From Alphaproteobacteria bacterium (GTDB lineage Bacteria; Pseudomonadota; Alphaproteobacteria; Puniceispirillales; Puniceispirillaceae): a DNA stretch of 8,433 nt. Below are positions 1 through 6,577 of this stretch, piece after piece. The notes under the pieces are model-generated. The model was given only the letters and a program-made list of their open reading frames with translations, searched no databases and was not told the DNA's origin. The stretch lies in assembly GCA_009936885.1 (NCBI GenBank), contig JAACDT010000123.1:1-8433 (forward strand). Direction: 5' to 3'. Position numbers and translations under genes: made by a program. Numbering within the stretch: the first letter of the stretch is position 1; each line of letters opens with the position of its first letter.

Positions 1-1
1 C

Positions 2-229
2 TATGATACAATGACACCTGTTCAGGAGGCAGTACTTGATATAGAGCAACCAGACGCTGACCTACTTGTATCTGCACAAACAGGTTCAGGTAAAACGCTT
101 GCATTTGGATTGTCTATTGCTACCACCTTGCTGCAAGAGGATACCGAATTTAGTCGCCCTAAACTTCCCGTTGCATTGATAATTGCGCCAACAAGAGAGC
201 TTGCATTGCAGGTCCGTAAAGAGCTTTAA
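2..229 (+). pseudogene. DEAD-box RNA helicase, N-terminal part (5' end off window, ends at in-frame TAA)
   Basis: This is the first part of an ATP-dependent RNA helicase that continues in the same frame at 230. The reading frame is open from the left edge (Tyr-Asp-Thr before the Met at 11). The conserved TPVQ of the Q motif (14-25) follows at once, so the ATG at 11 is almost certainly internal and the true start lies off window. Visible motifs are the Walker A box AQTGSGKT (74-97), which binds ATP, and motif Ia PTREL (188-202), which contacts RNA. Translation then meets TAA at 227-229, between motif Ia and motif Ib, inside the first RecA-like domain. A protein ending here could not be an active helicase. 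The frame resumes directly after the stop with all later motifs intact, so this is either a recent nonsense change or a sequence error. The family call is secure; the status as a broken gene is uncertain. Confidence 0.8.
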
Positions 230-1957
230 TTGGTATATGCGCGCACCAATGCGCAATTTGCCTCTTGTGTGGGCGGAATGGATCCAAGAGCAGAGCGTAG
301 GACGTTGGAAAGTGGCGCTCATATTGTTGTTGGAACGCCTGGCAGATTACGAGACCATATTGAACGTGGCGCACTGCGCCTGTCAGATATCAAAGCGGTT
401 GTTCTAGATGAAGCAGATGAAATGCTTGATATGGGATTTCGTGAAGATTTAACCTTTATTCTAGAAAAAGCACCTGTTAGCCGCAGGACTTTATTATTCT
501 CAGCTACAGTGCCTGCCCAAATCGCTAAGATGGCGCGTACCTATCAAAAAGAAACAATTCGAATTTCAGTTTCTTCTAAGACAACACAACATCTTGATAT
601 CAGCTATCATGCAATAAAAATTCAGCCTTCTGATAGAGATAAATCAATTATCAATCTGCTTCGATATCATGATGTATCAGGTGCAATTGTTTTCTGTAAT
701 ACACGGGCTGCTGTTACCCATTTAGCATCTCGTTTGAATAATCGCGGATTTTCGGTAGTTGCCTTGTCTGGTGAGCTATCACAGAAAGAGAGAAATTTTG
801 CGCTTCAATCTATGCGAGACGGCAAGGCGGATGTGTGTGTTGCAACTGATGTAGCAGCTCGGGGAATTGATTTACCAAATCTAGACTTAGTTATTCACGC
901 AGATTTGCCACAAAGTGATGAGGCTATGTTGCATCGCTCTGGGCGAACAGGCCGTGCCGGGCGCAAAGGTATTTCTGTTGTTTTGATCCCAAATCGTAAC
1001 TTTAAACGTGTTGAGAAGATGTTTCAGAGCAATGGTATTCAACCAAGCTGGGTAACACCGCCATCAGCTGAACAGATTATCGAAAAAGACAGGGCCAATT
1101 TACTAAAATCAGAATTACTAACAGCGCCGATGGATGAGTCTGAAGCTGATATTATCCAGAAAATTATTGAGAAATATTCACCAGAAGCCATAGCGTCTGC
1201 GTTTGTTCGCAGTCAAATGGCAGGTAAGTCAGCTCCTGAAGAATTATCAGTTTCAGGTTCTGCGGGGCCTGCTGATTTTTCTGCTTCAACTTGGTTTGAG
1301 CTTTCTGTTGGTCATCGCGATAACGCAGAACCAAGATGGCTTGTTGCCATGCTATGCAGGATTGGTAATATGGATAAATCCCTAATTGGAGATATTCAAA
1401 TTCATAATTCGACGACTTTTATTGAAATTGCTGCGAATGGCGTTAAGCAATTACTTGCCGAGATAAAGCCTGAATTTTTGCTTGAAGGCAAAATAGATAT
1501 TAAACAAATGTCAACGCACCCAGAGCGTATTCCAATGGTTAGGGAGCGAAAATTCTCTTCCTCAAGAAGAGGGGGTGGCTCAGCAGGTGCGCCTAGATCC
1601 GATGCCAGACAAAAATCTAGGCAAAACCCTAGAGAAAATTCCAGAGAAAACACTAGACAAAATACTAGATCTAGAGATGACAGGGATCAGAGTTTTAAAT
1701 CAGAAAAGAGGCGATTTGAAAAATCAGATTCAGAGGGTTTGGGTAATAAACGAAAACCTAAGAAGCCCAGCTTTTCAAATGCCGATGGCCCAAGAAAACC
1801 GAAAGAATCATCCCCAACGCTTAAATTACCTGCCTCCGACAAAAAAGAAACCTCAAGAGGGCGTTCTTCAGGTCAGCCTGACAAAAACAGGGGAAATAAG
1901 ACAGCTCGCAGAATAGGGGGCGGAAAAGCACCCTTACGCCGTCGCCGCTCTGATTAG
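230..1957 (+). CDS. DEAD-box RNA helicase, main C-terminal part (DbpA/CsdA-like)
   Basis: This continues the helicase interrupted at 227-229, in the same frame. Motifs in order are GTPGRL (Ib, 332-349), DEAD (II, 407-418), SAT (III, 500-508), IVFCNTR (IV, 686-706), TDVAARGID (V, 845-871) and HRSGRTGRAG (VI, 932-961). Together these cover the rest of RecA domain 1 and all of RecA domain 2. A DbpA-type RNA-binding fold follows from about 1292 (WFELSVG) to 1480; in DbpA and CsdA relatives it docks on structured RNA. The last 130 or so residues are a disordered, Arg/Lys/Ser/Asn-rich tail with a 12-bp repeat. The likely role is unwinding RNA in ribosome assembly, mRNA turnover or cold adaptation; the exact subfamily is not certain. 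If translated separately, it could start at the TTG at 230, with AAAGAG six bases upstream, or at the ATG at 278, but without motif I it could not bind ATP normally. Its stop TAG overlaps the stop of the convergent dehydrogenase gene. Confidence 0.88.
   Translation: MVYARTNAQFASCVGGMDPRAERRTLESGAHIVVGTPGRLRDHIERGALRLSDIKAVVLDEADEMLDMGFREDLTFILEKAPVSRRTLLFSATVPAQIAKMARTYQKETIRISVSSKTTQHLDISYHAIKIQPSDRDKSIINLLRYHDVSGAIVFCNTRAAVTHLASRLNNRGFSVVALSGELSQKERNFALQSMRDGKADVCVATDVAARGIDLPNLDLVIHADLPQSDEAMLHRSGRTGRAGRKGISVVLIPNRNFKRVEKMFQSNGIQPSWVTPPSAEQIIEKDRANLLKSELLTAPMDESEADIIQKIIEKYSPEAIASAFVRSQMAGKSAPEELSVSGSAGPADFSASTWFELSVGHRDNAEPRWLVAMLCRIGNMDKSLIGDIQIHNSTTFIEIAANGVKQLLAEIKPEFLLEGKIDIKQMSTHPERIPMVRERKFSSSRRGGGSAGAPRSDARQKSRQNPRENSRENTRQNTRSRDDRDQSFKSEKRRFEKSDSEGLGNKRKPKKPSFSNADGPRKPKESSPTLKLPASDKKETSRGRSSGQPDKNRGNKTARRIGGGKAPLRRRRSD
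1607..1666 (+). repeat. Five-copy 12-bp tandem repeat inside the helicase tail
   Basis: Five successive 12-bp units lie in frame with the helicase and encode Arg-Gln-Lys-Ser, Arg-Gln-Asn-Pro, Arg-Glu-Asn-Ser, Arg-Glu-Asn-Thr and Arg-Gln-Asn-Thr. The units share an AGA or AGG codon, then CAA or GAA, then an A-rich codon. They differ at a few positions, so this is a diverged array rather than a fresh duplication. Because 12 is a multiple of 3, copy-number change would lengthen or shorten the basic tail without breaking the frame. Such tails in DEAD-box proteins commonly add non-specific RNA binding; that role is inferred here. Confidence 0.8.
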
Positions 1958-3114
1958 TGGTTTAGGCGCTGTCGTAATTCAGCGATATTTTTCGCACCCA
2001 TTTGCACAAGGGCATTGCTAATTTCATCTTCAAGAATGGCTGCAACATGGTCGCCGCCTCGGCTTCCAATTGCAGCAATGCCATATAAGAACGGCCTGCC
2101 AACCAGCGCAAAATCAGCGCCCATTGCTAATGCCTTTAATATGTCGAGGCCAGAGCGAATGCCGCTATCAAAAATAATTGGGAAATTAGAGCCCACGGCT
2201 TGACGTATAGATGGTAGAACAGAAATCGAGGCAGGGTTTGCATCAAATTGCCTGCCACCATGGTTTGAGACAATAATGCCATCTACACCAGTATCAATGG
2301 CTCTCAGAGCATCAGACGGGCGCAATACGCCTTTTAAAACAAGACGACCTTTCCAGTGTTTTCTAATTTCCGCTAGATACTCCCAGCTCAGTGAGCCATG
2401 AAGCTGTCCTGCTATAAAATTAGATACAGCATGGGTAGAATTTTTTGGAGCGTATCTCTCCATATTTTTAAATTGAAGTTTGCCTCTTAATTCTAATGCC
2501 GCTAATGCCCATTTGGGGTGCTGTAGGATTTGAAGAAGCATTTTTGGTGTTACACGAGATGCATTGGTAGAGCCAATTGGAGCGCCTGCCTTTCTCATAT
2601 CTTCGCGCCGACTAGGGGCCGGGACATCGCCAGTTACCACTAACACGCCCATATCAGCGTTTTCTGCTCTATCTAATAATGAAAATGTGATATCGCGATT
2701 ATGGGGGGCATAGAGTTGAAACCAGCCATATCCTTTGCATTTTTCTCCTATATCTTCGATGCTTGCTCCTGCAACAGTGCTAAGGGCATAGGGGATTTTT
2801 AGCCTTGTCGCCATTTCAGAAAGATAATGTTCAGATAAGGGCCATATCATAGATGATAATCCGATAGGTGCGACGCCGAATGGTAAGGCATATGACTTAC
2901 CAAGGAATTTAGTTTCAAGATTGGGTGTAAAATGCCCATGCATTAATTCAGGTGTGAAGGTAATTGCGTCAAGCGCTCTCCTGTTGCGGGCCATCGTATT
3001 ACCGCTGCCAGTGCCAGCAGCAAGATAGGCATGAATAAAAGGAGGGATTTTTTTAGAGGCAACTTTCTCTAAGTCCTTAATTCTAGGAAATTTTGACATT
3101 AAATTATGTGTCAT
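1954..3114 (-). CDS. FMN-dependent alpha-hydroxy-acid dehydrogenase/oxidase (LldD/glycolate oxidase family)
   Basis: This 386-residue protein is full length for the family, which oxidises L-2-hydroxy acids such as lactate, glycolate or mandelate to 2-oxo acids using FMN. Visible features are a substrate-side Tyr30, APIGLSSM (82-89) at the FMN site, WFQLY (131-135), an Arg-Arg-Glu at 169-171 matching the substrate-carboxylate arginine region, Lys261 in LKG, and the catalytic histidine His285 in SNHGGRQ (283-289). The FMN-phosphate site is DSGIRSG (316-322) and GADFALVGR (332-340). The loop with DVPAPSRRED differs from classical lactate dehydrogenases and recalls uncharacterised members of the family, so the substrate cannot be named. 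No signal peptide or membrane segment is seen, so it is probably cytoplasmic or peripheral. Translation could begin at Met1 (3112-3114) or Met6; neither has a convincing Shine-Dalgarno. It is separated from the carotenoid operon by a terminator and is probably not part of it. Confidence 0.9.
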   Translation of the reverse strand: MTHNLMSKFPRIKDLEKVASKKIPPFIHAYLAAGTGSGNTMARNRRALDAITFTPELMHGHFTPNLETKFLGKSYALPFGVAPIGLSSMIWPLSEHYLSEMATRLKIPYALSTVAGASIEDIGEKCKGYGWFQLYAPHNRDITFSLLDRAENADMGVLVVTGDVPAPSRREDMRKAGAPIGSTNASRVTPKMLLQILQHPKWALAALELRGKLQFKNMERYAPKNSTHAVSNFIAGQLHGSLSWEYLAEIRKHWKGRLVLKGVLRPSDALRAIDTGVDGIIVSNHGGRQFDANPASISVLPSIRQAVGSNFPIIFDSGIRSGLDILKALAMGADFALVGRPFLYGIAAIGSRGGDHVAAILEDEISNALVQMGAKNIAELRQRLNH

Positions 3115-3388
3115 AAATAGAAAACCATTTTTGTATGGGGGATCTCAATTCAACATCAGGTGCGACGTTATGGATAAAATTTTAAATAAATAATGGAAAC
3201 CTTTATAAAGGGTATCATCAAGATTTAAATATTAGAAGCCTATTCAAGGCAGTCTTAAATAGCAAGCAGTTAGCGAGGCGCCTTCCCTGTAGGTAATATC
3301 ATTAACCTTATAAATTGTTTTTTATGATTATTAATATCGGTACAATCCTACATCGTGAAAATGCAGATTGTGTTTCGAGGGACTATCC

Positions 3389-3444
3389 AAAACAATAAAT
3401 AAAGAAAGTAGGAGGCCTCGGAAAGTAGGAAAACCGAGACCTCC
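3389..3444 (-). terminator. Rho-independent terminator of the crt-blh-idi operon
   Basis: Read on the minus strand, GGAGGTCTCGG (3444-3434) pairs with CCGAGGCCTCC (3421-3411) in an 11-bp stem closed entirely by Watson-Crick pairs except one G-U wobble. The loop is 12 bases. It is followed at 3410-3389 by a 22-base T-rich run that ends in four Ts. On the plus strand the wobble becomes a C-A mismatch and no T tract follows, so the direction is minus. It lies about 100 bases beyond the isomerase stop codon and should end the operon transcript. Confidence 0.85.
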
Positions 3445-3454
3445 AGTCTGGGGG

Positions 3455-3473
3455 AAGACTTTAGTAAAGTCTT
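3455..3473 (-). repeat. Inverted repeat (hairpin) just upstream of the operon terminator
   Basis: The arms AAGACTTTA (3455-3463) and TAAAGTCTT (3465-3473) are exact inverted repeats. In RNA a 7-bp stem with a 5-base loop is the realistic form. It precedes the terminator stem by 10 bases on the minus-strand transcript and may protect the 3' end of the mRNA or assist termination. On the transcript, an AGACT at 3449-3445 can compete for the AGTCT of the second arm (3460-3456). Confidence 0.6.
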
Positions 3474-3547
3474 AATATATACATTTCTTGATCTTTAATG
3501 GATTTGCAAGCATAAAATTTTTTATTTAAATTAAAAAATACCTGTAT

Positions 3548-4591
3548 CTAACGGATTCCAGAAACCTCATCTCTAAAAACTGGTGTTTTGTGACCTGTAA
3601 GAAACAAAGCAATGGTAAGTTGTTCTTTAAGCGTTTCTAAAGATTTATGCAGATCTACTTGCTGGATGCTTAATGCCTCAGATTCGAGCGCTTTCAAAAG
3701 AATGGACGCACCACCACCGATATCACACCCTAGCCATAGTAATTTAGCCAAATCAAGACCATCTCGTAACCCACCAGACCCAATTAGAGTTACATCTTTT
3801 AGAGACTGACGCATCTCTGGCAGAATATCAGTAATTAAGTGACCCCAATCAAGGAACGGCTCATAGATATCACGCGCCTCCTCTGGAAGCCGCTCAGCCT
3901 CTATTCTAGCCCAGCTCGTTCCTGCGGCGCATGCAACATCAATATGGCGCACACCTACATTTTGCAATTTTTGAGCAACTGGTAAACTAATGCCGGCTCC
4001 AACCTCTTTTACTAGAACAGGGCATGGTAAAACCCTAACTGCTTTTTCAATTGCTGTTAGGACACCCCGCCAGTTACGATCTCCCTCAGGTTGAATTATT
4101 TCCTGAAGCGGGTTTAGGTGAATTGCAAGCACGTCTGCTTCAAGGTCATCTACAGCTGCTTTGGCAAGGTCTAGTCCATTTTCCTGCGCAAGTTGCACGC
4201 CGCCAATATTGCCTATAAGCGGAATGTCAGGTGCTAGTCTGCGTAACTCATTCTGGCTTCTATTTCGAGCTATACTGACGCGCTGGCTTCCAACTCCCAA
4301 GGCAACCTTGCACTGGTTCGCAACCTCAGCAAAAGCAAGGTTTAACGTATCACCACGCATCGTACCTCCAGTCATGCCAGTTATCATAAATGGAAATGAC
4401 AATGTCCTATTTAAAAATCGGCAAGTTGTATCAACCTCATTAAAATCCATCTCTGGAAGTGCATTGTGAGGCAATGTAATCAGGTCAAGAGGGTGCGGTC
4501 TTAAGGACCTAGACGCATCAGATTTTGCTAAATCGATATGAATATCTTTTCGGTTTGCTGAAATCAGGTCTTTTTGAGTAGGTGTTGTCAT
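3548..4591 (-). CDS. fni: Type 2 isopentenyl-diphosphate delta-isomerase (FMN/NADPH-dependent)
   Basis: This enzyme interconverts isopentenyl and dimethylallyl diphosphate, the C5 units that feed carotenoid synthesis, using reduced FMN and a divalent metal. At 347 residues it has the normal length for IDI-2. Recognisable elements are RKDIHID (14-20), ITGMTGGT (70-77), GVGSQRVSI (99-107), IGNIGGVQL (126-134), the signature HLNPLQE (158-164) with QPEGD (167-171), VLVKEVGAGIS (192-202), GTSWARIE (224-231) and GSGGLRDGLD (271-280). The stretch before GTSW reads CAA where I recall GAG as usual in this family. It is unrelated to type 1 Idi, which lacks FMN. It is the last gene of the operon, starting 10 bases after the blh stop without a good Shine-Dalgarno, so it may depend on translation of blh. 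Its presence suggests the operon raises precursor supply as well as carotenoid conversion. The ATG at 4589-4591 fits the family start. Confidence 0.95.
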   Translation of the reverse strand: MTTPTQKDLISANRKDIHIDLAKSDASRSLRPHPLDLITLPHNALPEMDFNEVDTTCRFLNRTLSFPFMITGMTGGTMRGDTLNLAFAEVANQCKVALGVGSQRVSIARNRSQNELRRLAPDIPLIGNIGGVQLAQENGLDLAKAAVDDLEADVLAIHLNPLQEIIQPEGDRNWRGVLTAIEKAVRVLPCPVLVKEVGAGISLPVAQKLQNVGVRHIDVACAAGTSWARIEAERLPEEARDIYEPFLDWGHLITDILPEMRQSLKDVTLIGSGGLRDGLDLAKLLWLGCDIGGGASILLKALESEALSIQQVDLHKSLETLKEQLTIALFLTGHKTPVFRDEVSGIR

Positions 4592-4601
4592 GTGAATTAT
4601 A

Positions 4602-5432
4602 TCAGTCGCTCTCAGTTATTCTGGTTGAATGTGGTCTGAATATAAGGTCTATCAGCATCATATGTGGAACTGTTAATGCGGCAAGACCAATGAAAATAGT
4701 TTGTAACGCTGCATTACTAGCGGTGATTTCCAAATGTAAATACCAATATAAGCCTGCGCCCATTAGCCAACTAGCAGCTGATAGAAGAAGCGCGCTATTT
4801 ATTAAAACCCGTTTGCTGCTGATAGGCTGCAATTGTTTCCAGATAAAAGTAAAATGACGTCTGCTATGGATTAAGCAAAAATAAATCGCAAACGTAACAA
4901 GAGGAGTAGCTATCCAGGCTAGGATAATAAATCCTATTAGCTCAATACTCACAAGATAGTGCTTTTTTGAACGCAGCGTTTGGTATAAATGCAACAAAGC
5001 CCCCCCAATCCAGAATACCAATAATATCGTTATAATATCCCATAAAAAAGGGGTGGGGCCGTTTGTTAAGATTGCAAAAAGTTCTTCAACCTCTGCTTTG
5101 TGAATTACTGGCAACCAAATCGCAACAATTCCCCCATGTGCAATTACATGAGCCCATTTTATTCTGGTTGGGCTTGCAGAGTAATCAGCTAATCCAAAAT
5201 GTATGATGCTGATAATTAGGAAAACAAGAAGTGAAAATTCAGGGAGCTGATACCAGACCAAAACAACAATTATCGCCATCAATAAGTAGCAGATTAATAT
5301 ACCAGCCAACCGAATGATTTTCTTTGCAGAGGGGACCATCGATAAAGAAATAGCAGCATCAAAAGCGCCGTGAGGTAATCCAATAAAAACCACCAATGCT
5401 AATGCCCACCAATCAATTACCGTCAAGCTCAT
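4602..5432 (-). CDS. blh: Beta-carotene 15,15'-dioxygenase, Brp/Blh family (retinal-forming)
   Basis: This integral membrane enzyme cleaves beta-carotene at its central double bond with oxygen to give two molecules of retinal, the chromophore of rhodopsins. The 276-residue protein is hydrophobic throughout, with about seven to eight likely membrane segments. Family motifs are GLPHGAFD (18-25), IIHFGLAD (76-83), FCLIHSRRH (185-193) and TVPHMMLID (254-262). His21, His78, His189 and His193 match, at the same or shifted-by-one positions, the four iron-ligand histidines I recall from the characterised marine Blh. The start ATG (5430-5432) shares an ATGA with the crtY stop and has AAGGA at 5440-5444, seven bases upstream, the best ribosome site in the operon. 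Together with crtI, crtB and crtY it completes a lycopene-to-retinal route, which strongly implies a microbial rhodopsin in the same genome, though none is visible here. Confidence 0.95.
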   Translation of the reverse strand: MSLTVIDWWALALVVFIGLPHGAFDAAISLSMVPSAKKIIRLAGILICYLLMAIIVVLVWYQLPEFSLLVFLIISIIHFGLADYSASPTRIKWAHVIAHGGIVAIWLPVIHKAEVEELFAILTNGPTPFLWDIITILLVFWIGGALLHLYQTLRSKKHYLVSIELIGFIILAWIATPLVTFAIYFCLIHSRRHFTFIWKQLQPISSKRVLINSALLLSAASWLMGAGLYWYLHLEITASNAALQTIFIGLAALTVPHMMLIDLIFRPHSTRITESD

Positions 5433-6577
5433 CTGGTAGTCCTTTTTTGCGATCCCACTATAACCTTAAAGGCGTGACATATAAATAACCATTTTGGCAT
5501 TGAGTAAATAACAAAAGCATAATCCGTAATTTTAGCATCGCCACTTAAAAAGCGGGCGAATGCATCACCGCTCAAGTATTTAGCAAGCTTAAGAAATAGA
5601 TTTGGCGCTTTTTCTGGATTTGATTTAAGGACAGACAGAAACACGCTATCCATCCATAAATCATACTTTTTATGAGGGGATTTAGGGTTTGTATTCTGGC
5701 TTGTGAACTGTTCTATTTGCTTTTGAATAAAACTAAAGGCATAGCCAGATGATGGTCTTATAGTACCTGCATTGCTGCCAATTGCCAACAAGAACGGATT
5801 ACTATCTACGCGGCTTACGCGTCCCATCGGGATAACACCGCTCTCGCTATGGATAATTTCAAAATCATCTAGATGAAACACTGTGTTTAGATATTCTCTA
5901 ATAGCAGCTTCATAAACTTCATCATGGTGAGGAGACAGGCTAAAGAATGTGGATTCAACCAATGCTGTATATTCATCATATCCAAGCACGTACATAAAAT
6001 GGATGCCATTTTCCTGTGATACTCTGAAATCCATTAATATAGCTACCTCTGGATTAAAGACAGGCTTTGCGGCGCGAATTTCTAATCCTCTGAAATGTTG
6101 AAGAAGTATATTTGTGTCAGCCACAGGAGGACGCGAGTCATAAATAACGTCAAAATCTGATTTATCCTCAGATGTAATCACCCTGTTTTTTTCAGTTTTA
6201 CGGACAGGGACTTCGGTGATAGATGTTTGGGTTTTCGCAGATAAGAATTTTTGTGAGCATGATTTTATCCATACATCACTCTGAAGGCTACAATATGGAT
6301 GAGTTGCACTATGGTGTTCTGCGCATCCATTATGGGTAATGATTTGCCATTTATTCCATTTTTTTCGGGTCTGTGACACAGCATCCAAGAGCCAAGGCAT
6401 TTGCCAGAATCCCCAGCTATGAGAGGCATGATTATCCTGTTTTTTGAACAGTTCTATACGGCTTGCCGATAATTGGTCAGCCCGTGCTGCAAGAGACCAT
6501 CCAGCACAACCAGCGCCAATTATAGCAATTTTCTTCTGGCCTTTTTTCTGGCCTGTTTGTTGGGCAGAAATGCTCAT
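5429..6577 (-). CDS. crtY: Lycopene beta-cyclase (CrtY type)
   Basis: This flavoprotein cyclises both ends of lycopene to form beta-carotene. The 382-residue length is typical of bacterial CrtY. The N-terminal dinucleotide-binding fold shows IIGAGCAGWSLA (19-30). SHSWGFWQ (52-59) corresponds to the family HTWxFW-type motif. YDSRPP (146-151), KPVFNPEVAILMDFRV (171-186), YTALVESTFFS (203-213), SGVIPM (246-251) and IRPSSGYAF (273-281) are all lycopene cyclase hallmarks. Unusually, the end of the second strand reads LFKK (43-46), where relatives usually carry an acidic residue that binds the cofactor ribose. The start ATG (6575-6577) overlaps the crtB stop as ATGA, and its own stop overlaps blh in the same way, so the three genes are likely coupled. 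It acts at the membrane, where its lipid-soluble substrate sits. The alternative, a different cyclase specificity, cannot be excluded, but the adjacent blh needs beta-carotene. Confidence 0.93.
   Translation of the reverse strand: MSISAQQTGQKKGQKKIAIIGAGCAGWSLAARADQLSASRIELFKKQDNHASHSWGFWQMPWLLDAVSQTRKKWNKWQIITHNGCAEHHSATHPYCSLQSDVWIKSCSQKFLSAKTQTSITEVPVRKTEKNRVITSEDKSDFDVIYDSRPPVADTNILLQHFRGLEIRAAKPVFNPEVAILMDFRVSQENGIHFMYVLGYDEYTALVESTFFSLSPHHDEVYEAAIREYLNTVFHLDDFEIIHSESGVIPMGRVSRVDSNPFLLAIGSNAGTIRPSSGYAFSFIQKQIEQFTSQNTNPKSPHKKYDLWMDSVFLSVLKSNPEKAPNLFLKLAKYLSGDAFARFLSGDAKITDYAFVIYSMPKWLFICHAFKVIVGSQKRTTR
5440..5444 (-). promoter_or_regulatory. Ribosome binding site of blh
   Basis: AAGGA on the minus strand lies seven bases before the blh ATG, inside the 3' end of crtY. 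It supports the ATG at 5430-5432 as the start and makes blh able to initiate on its own in addition to coupling through the ATGA overlap. Confidence 0.65.

Larger units (their letters stand above)
3115..3547. other. 433-bp non-coding interval between the dehydrogenase and the retinal operon
   Basis: This AT-rich interval lies between two minus-strand genes. Its right part (3389-3473) holds the operon terminator and an adjacent hairpin, listed separately. The left part (3115-3388) is the presumed leader and promoter region of the dehydrogenase gene. I see no coding frame of note, no tRNA cloverleaf and no recognisable riboswitch in it. AT-rich hexamers are abundant, but none gives a convincing -35/-10 pair, so no promoter is called. 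A 12-bp palindrome, CCTTTATAAAGG, sits at 3200-3211 and is recorded only as a possible operator-like site. Confidence 0.7.

Noticed and set aside
11..13. ATG at 11 as the helicase start
   Set aside because: The frame is open to the left edge and the Q-motif TPVQ begins one codon later; the family has further conserved residues ahead of it, so this is internal.
227..229. Stop-codon reassignment (TAA read as an amino acid)
   Set aside because: The dehydrogenase ends on TAA at 1954-1956 at the expected family length, so TAA acts as a normal stop in this genome.
1607..1666. CRISPR-like array
   Set aside because: Units are 12 bp, contiguous, without spacers, and sit in frame within a protein tail.
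1575..1916. Plus-strand open frame of 113 codons in the helicase tail
   Set aside because: It is a frame-shifted reading of low-complexity lysine/arginine-rich coding sequence, with no independent signals.
3200..3211. Palindrome CCTTTATAAAGG as an operator for the dehydrogenase gene
   Set aside because: It is short and made of common AT-rich sequence, with no second copy or regulator gene nearby; noted but not called.
3115..3388. tRNA, small RNA or riboswitch ahead of the dehydrogenase gene
   Set aside because: No cloverleaf, CCA-ready acceptor arm or known aptamer signature could be made out, and no terminator follows on either strand in this part.
4582..4857. Plus-strand open frame of 91 codons opposite blh
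   Set aside because: It lies antisense to the well-supported blh and idi2 start region, shows no family resemblance and no ribosome site.
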